Positions 27,546 through 35,616 of a DNA stretch of 64,000 nt are shown here, one piece after another. Below the pieces are notes generated by a model. That model was not told the DNA's origin and searched no databases. It saw only the letters and a program-made list of their open reading frames with translations. How positions within the stretch are numbered: the stretch's first letter is position 1; the number at the start of each line of letters is the position of its first letter. A program made the translations under genes and the position numbers. The stretch comes from Bradyrhizobium sp. 199 (GTDB lineage: Bacteria; Pseudomonadota; Alphaproteobacteria; Rhizobiales; Xanthobacteraceae): contig NZ_JADPJI010000002.1 in assembly GCF_023073355.1 (NCBI RefSeq), forward strand, positions 1,116,001-1,180,000, written 5' to 3'.

Positions 27546-29489
27546 ATGTACAACGATTCTCTATTTAACGCTTTCGCTAAGTCGTTCGAGGCGAGAAGCC
27601 AACACGACATGTCGATGGCGGAATATCTGGAATCGTGTCGAAGCGATCCCATGAAATACGCGAACGCGGCCGAACGACTGCTAGCGGCGATCGGTGAACC
27701 CCAGACGATTGACACGGCCAAGGACCCACGCCTTGGCCGAATTTTTTTGAACCGCACGATCCGTACCTATCCGGCCTTCGCCGGCTTCTACGGCATGGAA
27801 GAAACCATCGAGCGCATCGTCGGTTTTTTCCGCCATGCGGCGCAAGGTCTGGAGGAGCGCAAGCAGATCCTCTATCTGCTCGGCCCGGTCGGCGGCGGCA
27901 AATCCTCGCTCGCCGAGCGGCTGAAGTCGCTGATGGAAGTGCATCCGATCTACGTGCTCAAGGCCGGCGATGAACTCTCGCCCGTGTTCGAGAGCCCGCT
28001 CAGCCTGTTCGATCCCGATCAGCTCGGCCCGATGCTGGAGGAGAAGTACGGCATTCCGCGCCGTCGTCTCACCGGCCTGATGAGCCCGTGGTGCTACAAG
28101 CGGCTGGAAGCCTTCGGCGGCGACATTTCCCAGTTTCGGGTCGCAAAAATCCAGCCGTCTCGGCTGCGCCAGATCGGGATCGCCAAGACCGAGCCGGGTG
28201 ACGAGAACAACCAGGATATCTCCTCGCTGGTCGGCAAGGTCGACATCCGCAAGCTCGAAACCTACGCGCAGAACGATCCCGACGCCTACAGCTATTCCGG
28301 CGGCCTCAACCGCGCCAACCAGGGCGTGCTCGAGTTCGTCGAGATGTTCAAGGCCCCGATCAAGATGCTGCACCCGCTGCTGACCGCAACGCAGGAAGGC
28401 AACTATATCGGCACCGAAAACATCGGCGCGATCCCGTTCACCGGCGTCATCCTCGCGCATTCCAACGAAGCGGAGTGGTCGAGCTTCAAGGCCAACAAGA
28501 ACAACGAAGCCTTCATCGACCGCATCTGCGTGATCAAGGTGCCGTACTGCCTGCGGATCACGGAGGAGCAGAAGATCTACGAGAAGCTGATCCAGGGCTC
28601 CGAGCTGGCGGCGGCGCCTTGTGCGCCCTCGACGCTGGAGACGCTGGCGCGGTTCTCGGTGATGTCGCGCCTGCGCAAGCACGAGAATTCCACGGTGTTC
28701 GCCAAGATGCGGGTCTACGACGGGGAGAGCCTGAAGGAATCCGATCCAAAGGCGCGCAGCGTCCAGGAATATCGTGACGCCGCCGGCGTCGACGAGGGCA
28801 TGGACGGTGTCTCCACGCGCTTCGCCTTCAAGATCCTGGCCGCCACCTTCAACCACGATCCGCAGGAAGTCGCCGCCGACGCCGTGCATCTGATGTACGC
28901 GCTGGAGCAGTCGATCAAACGCGAGCAGCTGCCCGAGGAAGTCGAGAAGCGCTACCTCGAATTCATCAAGGCGGATCTGGCGCCGCGTTATGCCGAGTTC
29001 ATCGGCAACGAGATCCAGAAGGCCTATCTGGAATCCTACTCGGATTACGGCCAGAACCTGTTCGATCGCTACGTCGATTATGCCGACGCCTGGATCGAGG
29101 ACCAGGACTTCAAGGATCCCGACACGGGCCAGCTGCTCGATCGCGAGCTTTTGAACCAGGAGCTGACGAAAATCGAGAAACCGGCGGGCATCGCCAATCC
29201 CAAGGACTTCCGCAACGAGGTCGTCAAATTCTCGTTACGGTCGCGGGCCCAGAACGGCGGCAAAAATCCGACCTGGACCTCCTACGAGAAGATTCGCGAC
29301 GTGATCGAAAAGAGGATATTCTCCCAGGTCGAGGACCTGCTTCCGGTCATCTCCTTCGGGTCGAAGAAGGACGGCGAGACGGAGAAAAAGCATGGCGAGT
29401 TCGTCGCACGCATGGTGGAGCGCGGCTACACCGAGCGTCAGGTTCGCCGGCTCGTCGAATGGTACATGCGCGTGAAGCAGGCCGGTTGA
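27546..29489 (+). CDS. prkA: PrkA-family serine protein kinase (YeaG)
   Basis: Cytosolic AAA+/kinase protein of the PrkA/YeaG family, stress-linked in many bacteria. An N-terminal AAA-like PrkA domain carries the Walker A motif GPVGGGKS (113-120) and is followed by the C-terminal PrkA domain. Length 647 aa is close to E. coli YeaG (644). Other family stretches are TYPAFAGFYGMEETIERIV, PLLTATQEGNYIGTENIGAIPF and LAHSNEAEWSSFK. The ATG at 27546 follows GGAGAGG. First gene of the conserved prkA-yeaH-spoVR set; 34 bases downstream of an exact EcfG promoter. The phosphorylation targets cannot be inferred from here. Confidence 0.95.
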   Translation: MYNDSLFNAFAKSFEARSQHDMSMAEYLESCRSDPMKYANAAERLLAAIGEPQTIDTAKDPRLGRIFLNRTIRTYPAFAGFYGMEETIERIVGFFRHAAQGLEERKQILYLLGPVGGGKSSLAERLKSLMEVHPIYVLKAGDELSPVFESPLSLFDPDQLGPMLEEKYGIPRRRLTGLMSPWCYKRLEAFGGDISQFRVAKIQPSRLRQIGIAKTEPGDENNQDISSLVGKVDIRKLETYAQNDPDAYSYSGGLNRANQGVLEFVEMFKAPIKMLHPLLTATQEGNYIGTENIGAIPFTGVILAHSNEAEWSSFKANKNNEAFIDRICVIKVPYCLRITEEQKIYEKLIQGSELAAAPCAPSTLETLARFSVMSRLRKHENSTVFAKMRVYDGESLKESDPKARSVQEYRDAAGVDEGMDGVSTRFAFKILAATFNHDPQEVAADAVHLMYALEQSIKREQLPEEVEKRYLEFIKADLAPRYAEFIGNEIQKAYLESYSDYGQNLFDRYVDYADAWIEDQDFKDPDTGQLLDRELLNQELTKIEKPAGIANPKDFRNEVVKFSLRSRAQNGGKNPTWTSYEKIRDVIEKRIFSQVEDLLPVISFGSKKDGETEKKHGEFVARMVERGYTERQVRRLVEWYMRVKQAG

Positions 29490-29513
29490 GGCGGATGGGA
29501 GGCGAATGGTAAA

Positions 29514-30797
29514 GTGCCCATTCACATTATTGACAGGCGCCTGAATCCAGGCGGCAAGAGTCTTGAGAACCGCCAGCGGTTCTTGCGTCGGGCCAAGTCC
29601 CTGGTGCAGGGCGCCGTCAAGAAGACCTCGCAGGAACGCGACATCAAGGACGTCCTGGAGGGGGGCGAAGTCACGATCCCCCTCGACGGCATGCACGAGC
29701 CGCGCTTCCGCCGCGATGGCGGAACGCGCGACATGGTGCTGCCCGGCAACAAGAAGTTCATCGAGGGTGACTATCTCCAGCGCTCTGGCCAAGGCAGTGC
29801 CAAGGATTCCGGGCCGGGCGAAGGCGACAGCGAGGACGCGTTCCGCTTCGTACTGAGCCGTGACGAGTTCGTGGATCTCTTCCTCGACGATCTCGAGCTG
29901 CCGGATCTGGCCAAGCGCAAGATCGCGCAGACCGAGAGCGAGGGCATCCAGCGCGCCGGCTATACCACCTCCGGCTCGCCGTCCAACATTTCGGTCGGCC
30001 GGACGGTGCGGCTTGCGCTTGCGCGCCGCATCGCGCTCAAGCGTCCGCGCAAGGACGAGATCGAGGAACTGGAAGCCGCGATTGCCGCATGCACGGATGA
30101 GGACGAGCGTGTGATGCTGCTGGCCCAGCTGGAAAAGCTGAAAGCGAAAATCAAGCGCATTCCCTTCATCGATCCCCTCGACATCCGCTTCCGCCGCTTT
30201 GAGACGGTGCCGAAGCCCGTTGCCCAGGCCGTGATGTTCTGCCTGATGGACGTGTCGGGCTCGATGTCCGAGCACATGAAGGATCTCGCCAAGCGCTTTT
30301 ACATGCTGCTCTACGTGTTCCTGAAGCGCCGCTACAAGCATGTCGAGATCGTCTTCGTCCGCCACACCGACCGCGCCGAGGAGGTCGACGAGCAGACCTT
30401 CTTCTACGGCCCGGCCTCGGGCGGCACGCTGGTGTCCAGCGCGCTGCAGGCGATGCACGAGATCGTGCGCGAGCGCTTCAATCCGTCGGACTGGAACATC
30501 TATGCCGCACAAGCCTCCGACGGCGACAATTCCTATTCCGACGGCGAGCTCGCGGGCATGCTGCTGACCGACAAGATCCTGCCGGTCTGCCAGTTCTTTG
30601 CCTATCTCGAGGTCGGGGAATCCGGCGGCAGCGCCTTCGATCTCTCCGACTCCTCGCTCTGGACCCTCTATGAACGCCTGCGCAACAGCGGCGCTCCGCT
30701 CTCGATGCGCAAGGTCTCGGAGCGCAGCGAGATCTTTCCGGTGTTCCACGATTTGTTTCAGCGTCGCGAGACTGCCCAGGAGAAAGCCGCTCCATGA
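29514..30797 (+). CDS. yeaH: YeaH/YhbH family protein (DUF444)
   Basis: A 427-residue soluble protein of DUF444, the same length as E. coli YeaH. The N-terminus has HIIDRRLNPGGKS and a highly charged region. The C-terminal half is a von Willebrand A-like domain with the MIDAS-type DVSGSM (around 244-249) and KRRYKHVEIVFVRHTDRAEEVDE. Molecular role unknown; it always travels with PrkA and SpoVR and is thought to work with them. The start is a GTG at 29514, 24 bases after prkA; an ATG a few bases upstream is out of frame. The last four bases overlap spoVR. Confidence 0.93.
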   Translation: MPIHIIDRRLNPGGKSLENRQRFLRRAKSLVQGAVKKTSQERDIKDVLEGGEVTIPLDGMHEPRFRRDGGTRDMVLPGNKKFIEGDYLQRSGQGSAKDSGPGEGDSEDAFRFVLSRDEFVDLFLDDLELPDLAKRKIAQTESEGIQRAGYTTSGSPSNISVGRTVRLALARRIALKRPRKDEIEELEAAIAACTDEDERVMLLAQLEKLKAKIKRIPFIDPLDIRFRRFETVPKPVAQAVMFCLMDVSGSMSEHMKDLAKRFYMLLYVFLKRRYKHVEIVFVRHTDRAEEVDEQTFFYGPASGGTLVSSALQAMHEIVRERFNPSDWNIYAAQASDGDNSYSDGELAGMLLTDKILPVCQFFAYLEVGESGGSAFDLSDSSLWTLYERLRNSGAPLSMRKVSERSEIFPVFHDLFQRRETAQEKAAP

Positions 30798-32329
30798 CGG
30801 AACGATTGTTCGAAGGCGCGGATTGGGATTTCCGCACCTTGCAGCGCATCACCGATGCCTGCGAGGAGGTGGCGCTGAAGGATCTCGGGCTCGACGTCTA
30901 TCCGAACCAGATCGAGGTCATCACCGCCGAGCAGATGCTGGATGCGTATTCGTCGGTCGGCATGCCGCTGTTCTACAAGCACTGGTCGTTCGGCAAGCAT
31001 TTTGCGTACCACGAGGCGTCCTATCGCAAAGGCCTGATGGGACTCGCCTACGAGATCGTCATCAACTCCTCGCCTTGTATCTCCTATCTGATGGAGGAGA
31101 ACACGGCGACGATGCAGACGCTGGTGATCGCCCACGCCGCCTTCGGCCACAACCACTTTTTCAAGAACAATTATCTGTTCAAGCAGTGGACCGATGCCGA
31201 CGGCATCCTGGATTATCTCGACTTCGCCAAGACCTATGTCATGCAATGCGAGGATCGCTACGGCCGCGTCGAGGTCGAGCGTACGCTCGATGCCGCGCAC
31301 GCGCTGATGTCGCACGGCATCGACCGCTATCCCGGCAAGAAGAAGCTTGACCTGCGCGCTGAGGAGAAGCGGGCAGGGCGCCGCCGTCAGCACGAGGAGG
31401 AGGTCTTCAACGACCTCTGGCGCACTGTGCCCAAGGGCGCGGCCAAGAGCCGGACCGCGCTCAGCATCGAGCGCCGCCGAAAGCTGCTCGGCCTGCCGCA
31501 GGAGAACCTGCTCTACTTCCTGGAGAAGAGCGCGCCGCGCCTGGCACCGTGGCAGCGCGAGCTGCTGCGCATCGTCCGTCACATCGCGCAATATTTCTAT
31601 CCGCAGAGTCAGACCAAGGTGATGAACGAGGGGACGGCGACCTACGTCCACTATCGCATCATGACCAAACTGCACGAGCAGGGCCGCATCAGCGACGGCA
31701 ATTTCCTGGAATTCCTGGGATCGCACACCAACGTGGTGTTCCAGCCCGAATTCGACGACCCGCGCTTCTCCGGCTTCAATCCCTATGCGCTCGGCTTTGC
31801 CGTGATGCAGGACATCGAGCGCATCGTCACCAGACCGGAAGACGAGGACCGGGAGTGGTTCCCTGACATCGCCGGCAAGAACGACGTCATGGGCGTGCTG
31901 CGCGACGTCTGGGCCAATTACCGCGATGAAAGCTTCATCGCGCAGTTCCTGAGCCCGAAGCTGATGCGGCACTTCCGCATGTTCCACCTGCACGACGATC
32001 CCGAGGAGCGCGCCGGCATCCGGGTCGACGCCATCCACGACGAGCGTGGCTTCCGGCGCGTTCGCCGTGAGCTGGCGCGGCAGCACGACGTCGGCTTCAT
32101 CGATGCCAATATCGAGGTGGTCGATGTCGATCTCTCCGGCGACCGGCGGCTGATCCTGCATCACCATGTCATCAAGGGCTCGCAGCTCAACGAGACCGAC
32201 GCCAAGCGCGTGCTGCAGCATCTGGCCGATCTCTGGACCTACGACGTCGCGCTGATCGAGGTCGATTCCAACGACAAGGTCATGCGCGAATACGTCGTGA
32301 GCCCGCGCCCGATCTCGGCGGTGGCCTGA
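30794..32329 (+). CDS. spoVR: SpoVR family protein
   Basis: A 511-residue SpoVR/YcgB protein (E. coli YcgB is 510). Characteristic stretches are LDVYPNQIEVITAEQMLDAY near the N-terminus, the HWSFGKHF segment, the Asn/His-rich AHAAFGHNHFFKNNYLF, and MNEGTATYVHYRIM. The protein was first linked to spore cortex formation in Bacillus, but in proteobacteria it belongs to a stress module with PrkA and YeaH; the biochemical activity is unknown. The ATG overlaps the yeaH stop by four bases (ATGA). A long inverted repeat lies about 55 bases after the stop and may end the transcript. Confidence 0.95.
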   Translation: MTERLFEGADWDFRTLQRITDACEEVALKDLGLDVYPNQIEVITAEQMLDAYSSVGMPLFYKHWSFGKHFAYHEASYRKGLMGLAYEIVINSSPCISYLMEENTATMQTLVIAHAAFGHNHFFKNNYLFKQWTDADGILDYLDFAKTYVMQCEDRYGRVEVERTLDAAHALMSHGIDRYPGKKKLDLRAEEKRAGRRRQHEEEVFNDLWRTVPKGAAKSRTALSIERRRKLLGLPQENLLYFLEKSAPRLAPWQRELLRIVRHIAQYFYPQSQTKVMNEGTATYVHYRIMTKLHEQGRISDGNFLEFLGSHTNVVFQPEFDDPRFSGFNPYALGFAVMQDIERIVTRPEDEDREWFPDIAGKNDVMGVLRDVWANYRDESFIAQFLSPKLMRHFRMFHLHDDPEERAGIRVDAIHDERGFRRVRRELARQHDVGFIDANIEVVDVDLSGDRRLILHHHVIKGSQLNETDAKRVLQHLADLWTYDVALIEVDSNDKVMREYVVSPRPISAVA

Positions 32330-32383
32330 CCCCGCTGACTACGCCTGGAGCATCGATGTGGCGGATAGCTCGCCCGCGGCCGA

Positions 32384-32510
32384 TCCTTCGAGACGCCCGC
32401 CGTTGGCGGGCCCTCAGGATGAGGACGGAGTCTGCGGCTGCAATTTCGACCCATAGGGACGCTGCCTAGCCTCATCCTGAGGATGACCGCGGAGCGGTCG
32501 TCTCGAAGGA
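32384..32510. repeat. Nested inverted repeat element
   Basis: Two nested perfect arm pairs: TCCTTCGAGACG (32384-32395) with CGTCTCGAAGGA (32499-32510), and CCTCAGGATGAGG (32412-32424) with CCTCATCCTGAGG (32470-32482). Smaller stems (CGCCCGCCGTTGGCGGGC, CCGCGGAGCGG) lie inside. It resembles the abundant dispersed intergenic repeats of Bradyrhizobium and lies between spoVR and a convergent gene. Confidence 0.8.
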
Positions 32511-32561
32511 CGAGGCGCTTGCGTTGGCCGCCGCCGAGAATTTGTGCCGACTCGAGGTGCC

Positions 32562-32999
32562 TTAAATCGATTTCTTCTTCGCCGGCTTCTTCTTGCTCAC
32601 ATTCAACTCCACCGCGGCGCGGATCAGCGCCTTCAACGCCTTGTCGTCGATCTTTTCGCCTTCGCGAATATCGATCGCACGCCGCACGTTGCCGTCGAGG
32701 CTGGAGTTGAACAGGCCCGCCGGATCCTCCAGCGCCGCGCCCTGGGCAAAGGTCATCTTCACCACCTCCTTGTAGGTCTCGCCGGTGCAGATGATGCCGT
32801 TGTGCTCCCATACGGGAACACCGCGCCATTTCCACTCCTCGACGATTTCAGGGTCGGCCTGCTTGATCAGCTCGCGGATCCGCGCAAGCGTCTGGCCCCG
32901 CCAGTCGCCGAGCTCCTTGATCCTGCCGTCGATCATCTTGGAGGGCGACGGCCCATTCGCGTCCTTCGCGCTGCTCTTCTTCGCCACTGCCTTCTTCAC
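32562..32999 (-). CDS. DUF1801 (YdhG-like) domain protein
   Basis: A 145-residue cytosolic protein with a Lys/Ser-rich N-terminus (about 1-20), a DUF1801 core (IDGRIKELGDWRGQTLARIRELI, EWKWRGVPVWEHNGIICTGE, KEVVKMTFAQGAAL) and a Lys-rich tail. DUF1801 proteins adopt a small alpha/beta fold without known activity. The start is the GTG at 32999: GAGG lies seven bases upstream and GTGA overlaps the stop of the preceding gene by four bases. A longer reading to 33206 has no family similarity. Last gene of the ArsR-led operon. Confidence 0.82.
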   Translation of the reverse strand: MKKAVAKKSSAKDANGPSPSKMIDGRIKELGDWRGQTLARIRELIKQADPEIVEEWKWRGVPVWEHNGIICTGETYKEVVKMTFAQGAALEDPAGLFNSSLDGNVRRAIDIREGEKIDDKALKALIRAAVELNVSKKKPAKKKSI

Positions 33000-33220
33000 G
33001 AGCTTGCCTCGCTGCGCGCGCCGCCACGCTGGCCGAGATAAGGCAGCGCGAACAGATAGAGCCCGGTCGCGAGCAGCGGAATCAGCGGAACGAGCGCCAG
33101 GAAGCCGATCCAGACGGCCTGGACCTGCATGGTCATCGCCACGATGTTGGCGATGACCGCGAGCGTAAAAGCCATCGACAACCAGCGATGAATCTGCCGA
33201 ACCCACATATGCGTGCTCAC
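32996..33220 (-). CDS. Small two-helix inner-membrane protein
   Basis: A 74-residue protein with two predicted membrane helices (about 13-31 and 34-56) between a short basic N-terminus (HMWVRQIHRW) and a Gly/Arg-rich tail. The start is the GTG at 33220: AAAGGAGG lies six bases upstream, one of the best ribosome-binding sites in the window. It sits 43 bases after the SRPBCC gene and overlaps the DUF1801 gene by four bases (GTGA). Similar small membrane proteins accompany ArsR/SRPBCC pairs in rhizobia; function unknown. Confidence 0.7.
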   Translation of the reverse strand: MSTHMWVRQIHRWLSMAFTLAVIANIVAMTMQVQAVWIGFLALVPLIPLLATGLYLFALPYLGQRGGARSEASS

Positions 33221-33263
33221 GAGAGACCTCCTTTGTGATCGATCGAAATGGACGCCGGCGGAG

Positions 33264-33695
33264 CTAGTCAGCCCGCGCCAGCACCTCGTCCAGCTTGTTG
33301 AAGAACTGCTTCCAGCCGGCGTGCGCGCCGCCATAGGCCTGCTTCTGCATCGGGCCGAAGCCCGCCTGCTCGACCCGCAGATGCGTGCCGGCGCTCGTCG
33401 GGGTGAGCGTGAAGGTCACGACACTCTTGAGGTCGAAGGCGGCGTCCTCATGCGAGAAATTCCAGGTATAGGCGAGGCTCTTCTGCGGCTCGATGGTGAG
33501 CACCTCGCAATCCAGCACGCCGCCCCATTCACCGCGCAGATTGAAGCGATGTCCGACCGAGGGCTTGAAGTCGTTCTTCATCAGCCATTCCTCGATCAGA
33601 TGCGGCTGCGTCAGCGCACGCCAGAGGCGCTCCGCTGGAAACGCGAATTCGCGCTCGATCACGACGGAACGCATATCGGCGGCAGCTTCGTTCAT
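33264..33695 (-). CDS. SRPBCC (AHSA1-type) domain protein
   Basis: A 143-residue START/SRPBCC-fold protein of the activator-of-Hsp90 (AHSA1) type. It opens VIEREFAFPAERLWRALTQPHLIEEW and has a hydrophobic cavity pattern through LTIEPQKSLAYTW and TPTSAGTHLRVEQAGF. Such proteins bind small hydrophobic ligands; the ligand here is unknown. The ATG overlaps the ArsR stop by four bases. ArsR-AHSA1 pairs are widespread, and the regulator probably controls this gene. Confidence 0.88.
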   Translation of the reverse strand: MNEAAADMRSVVIEREFAFPAERLWRALTQPHLIEEWLMKNDFKPSVGHRFNLRGEWGGVLDCEVLTIEPQKSLAYTWNFSHEDAAFDLKSVVTFTLTPTSAGTHLRVEQAGFGPMQKQAYGGAHAGWKQFFNKLDEVLARAD

Positions 33696-34015
33696 TGGTC
33701 CATCCTCTTCAGGAGATCGTCGAGTGCGTCGAGCCGCCTCTGCCAGAAGCCGGCCATCTGGCTGGTCCAGTCGATCAGCGGATCGAGCGCGCCGGGCTGG
33801 GCGCTGTAATGGGTCTGCCGTCCCTCATGGCGGTCGCGCACGAGGCCGGCGAGCTTCAGAGCGCCGAGATGTTTCGACACGGCTGGCTGGGAAACGCCCG
33901 ACAGTGCCGTCAAGGCCCCGACCGTCTGCTCGCCCTCACGACACAGCCGCTCGAAGATCGCCCGCCTGGTGGGGTCGGAGAGCGTCCTGAACAGGAGATC
34001 GTGGGCGGGTGACAT
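33692..34015 (-). CDS. ArsR-family winged-helix repressor
   Basis: A 107-residue DNA-binding protein with the ArsR helix-turn-helix (LSDPTRRAIFERLCREGEQTV, then SGVSQPAVSKHLGALKLAGLVRDRHEGRQ and the wing HYSAQ). There are no paired Cys metal-site residues in helix 3, so it is not an obvious metal sensor; it belongs to the subgroup paired with AHSA1 proteins. It is first in the operon with the SRPBCC, membrane and DUF1801 genes. Two identical CATAAC-N6-GTTATG dyads lie 8-51 bases upstream of its start, which suggests autorepression. Confidence 0.9.
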   Translation of the reverse strand: MSPAHDLLFRTLSDPTRRAIFERLCREGEQTVGALTALSGVSQPAVSKHLGALKLAGLVRDRHEGRQTHYSAQPGALDPLIDWTSQMAGFWQRRLDALDDLLKRMDQ

Positions 34016-34022
34016 AGCGATC

Positions 34023-34066
34023 CATAACCAATAAGTTATGGGTTAATTCATAACCTTAGGGTTATG
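34023..34066. promoter_or_regulatory. Two identical operator-like dyads upstream of arsR
   Basis: CATAAC-N6-GTTATG occurs twice, at 34023-34040 and 34049-34066, with 26 bases from start to start. The first is 8 bases from the arsR start codon. Both arms are perfect in both copies while the six central bases differ, the pattern of a conserved dimer-binding site. Confidence 0.75.
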
Positions 34067-34110
34067 GATAAGTCAAGAAGGATGTTGCGCCAAGCGGCGC
34101 CACATCCTCG

Positions 34111-34193
34111 GTCGTTGCGAGCGCAGCGAAGCAATCCAGTCCCTGCGTGGAGGCAGACTGGATTGCTTCGTCGCAAGGGCTCCTCGCAATGAC
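34111..34193. repeat. Inverted repeat element
   Basis: GAAGCAATCCAGTC (34128-34141) pairs perfectly with GACTGGATTGCTTC (34156-34169) across 14 bases. An outer pair GTCGTTGCGAG / CTCGCAATGAC (34111-34121, 34183-34193) has one mismatch. It matches the common dispersed repeat of Bradyrhizobium genomes and lies between the ArsR operon promoter and the DsrE-like gene. Confidence 0.8.
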
Positions 34194-34221
34194 GGCAAGA
34201 AGGCTGCGTGAGCACGCAATC

Positions 34222-34671
34222 CTACGGCCGCAAATACAAATACCCCTGCGACTGCAGCTCGGCCAGACGAACCACGCCGCCTTTCTCTGCACTGACAAAG
34301 CCCGGCAACAGATCCGTCAGCGTGACGTTCTGTGCCTTCATCGTGTTGCCGCACGCCGCGAGCTCGACGCCGTCCCTGGAGAATTCGCTGACTCGCTTGC
34401 TGATGTCGGGGTTGGCCTGTCCGCCGTGAAATGCCTTCAGCGCCGGCCCGTGGATCACCAGCGCGATCGTGACACGCTCCGCGCCGCCGACGCCGTCGAT
34501 GTGGTTCTGGATATTGCCGAGCACGAAATTGACCTTCTCGGCGTCGCTGAGATGATAGACGACCTTCAGCTTGTTCGACGCCGCGGCCTCGGTTGCCGCC
34601 CTTGCGCCCGACGTGCCCAGCGCTGCGCCCAAAGCCGAGACGGCACTCCACAAGATGCTGCGGCGGTTCAT
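34222..34671 (-). CDS. Exported DsrE-family protein
   Basis: A 149-residue protein with a signal peptide (about 1-24, MNRRSILWSAVSALGA, with a twin-arginine-like RRS) and a DsrE/DsrF-like domain. The domain has KVVYHLSDAEKVNFVLGNIQNH, ALVIHGPALKAFH and the single conserved Cys in VELAACGNTM. DsrE-family proteins relay sulfur or persulfide; exported single-gene versions are uncharacterised. I start at the ATG at 34671, preceded by GGGAG, which gives a clean signal peptide; the reading to 34761 adds nothing signal-like. It sits 35 bases after the exported protein at 34707-35330 and is probably in its transcript. Confidence 0.83.
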   Translation of the reverse strand: MNRRSILWSAVSALGAALGTSGARAATEAAASNKLKVVYHLSDAEKVNFVLGNIQNHIDGVGGAERVTIALVIHGPALKAFHGGQANPDISKRVSEFSRDGVELAACGNTMKAQNVTLTDLLPGFVSAEKGGVVRLAELQSQGYLYLRP

Positions 34672-34706
34672 GGCGGTCTCCCTAGCCTGCTTCGCCGGGA
34701 CACATA

Positions 34707-35330
34707 TCACTTGTGACGCAGCGCCGCGAGTTCCTTGCGATCCGTCACCAGCGAAGCGCATTCGCCGTTGTCGGTGCGGTCGAGCCGGAAAATCTTGTCG
34801 TCGGCGTCAGCGACGAGCGATTGCTCGGCATCGTCGTCTGGCTTGTTGTTTTGCCAGACGCGGACCTGCTCGAGCCGGACGATGGCCGACTTGTTGTCCT
34901 TGGACAGCGCCACCTCGATGCCGCCGCCCTCGCAGTCGACACCGCAGCCCATCCGGACCTCGTCGCCCTGGCTGAGAAGCGCCGCATGGCTGCCGCACGA
35001 GCCGCTGGAGTCGAAATCGCCGGAGCGGTGGCGGTAGCGAAAGCCGAGGCGGAAGGAATTGTGCAGCCGCTTGTCCTCCTTGTCGGTTTCCGCCGAGATC
35101 AGCAGCTTCATGGAAGCCACTTTTTGTTTGGCATGCCGCGCCAGGTGCTCGGCATCGTAGCGGCGGATGAAGCAGGCGTAGGCCTTGTCTGCAGGCGTCC
35201 CCCTATAAAGCCGCGCATGGAAGGCCTCGGCTTCCGCATTGCTGGTCTCGCGGACCTTGTCGGCGTCGCCGGCGTGCGCGGCGCTGGACAGCGCAGCCAA
35301 GGCTAGGACAGCAAAGATGGAGAGCTTCAT
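34707..35330 (-). CDS. Exported Cys-containing hypothetical protein
   Basis: A 207-residue protein with a clear signal peptide (about 1-20, MKLSIFAVLALAALSSAAHA). The mature part has six Cys (in YACFIRR, SGSCGSH, MGCGVDCEGG and GECASL), suggesting disulfides, and a charged N-terminal helical part. I do not recognise a characterised family. The start is the ATG at 35330 after AAGG. It lies upstream of the exported DsrE-like protein in the same direction with a 35-base gap, so the two may act together in the periplasm on sulfur or thiol chemistry, which is inference only. Confidence 0.7.
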   Translation of the reverse strand: MKLSIFAVLALAALSSAAHAGDADKVRETSNAEAEAFHARLYRGTPADKAYACFIRRYDAEHLARHAKQKVASMKLLISAETDKEDKRLHNSFRLGFRYRHRSGDFDSSGSCGSHAALLSQGDEVRMGCGVDCEGGGIEVALSKDNKSAIVRLEQVRVWQNNKPDDDAEQSLVADADDKIFRLDRTDNGECASLVTDRKELAALRHK

Positions 35331-35616
35331 GATGACCTTGCGCCCGTGACAAGTTTTGCCGCAGCAGGACAGAGCCGCTGTCTGTTGGACGCAGGCGAGG
35401 TGCTCCGCGTTCAATCTCCGACGGCGCGGACCATCGCGGTACCTTCACGCCGGACCTTAGTCGCGAACGAGATCAAGAAGGTTCAAAGCGGTGGAGCTCG
35501 TGCAAATCGGAACTTGATGCCGACAATTGCTGCGACATTGTCTCCGTTCGTCAATGTGGTAGCCTTCACAGACGATCGCCTCCGGCGGTCGTAAGCTGGG
35601 GCTACCTTGTAGGTTT

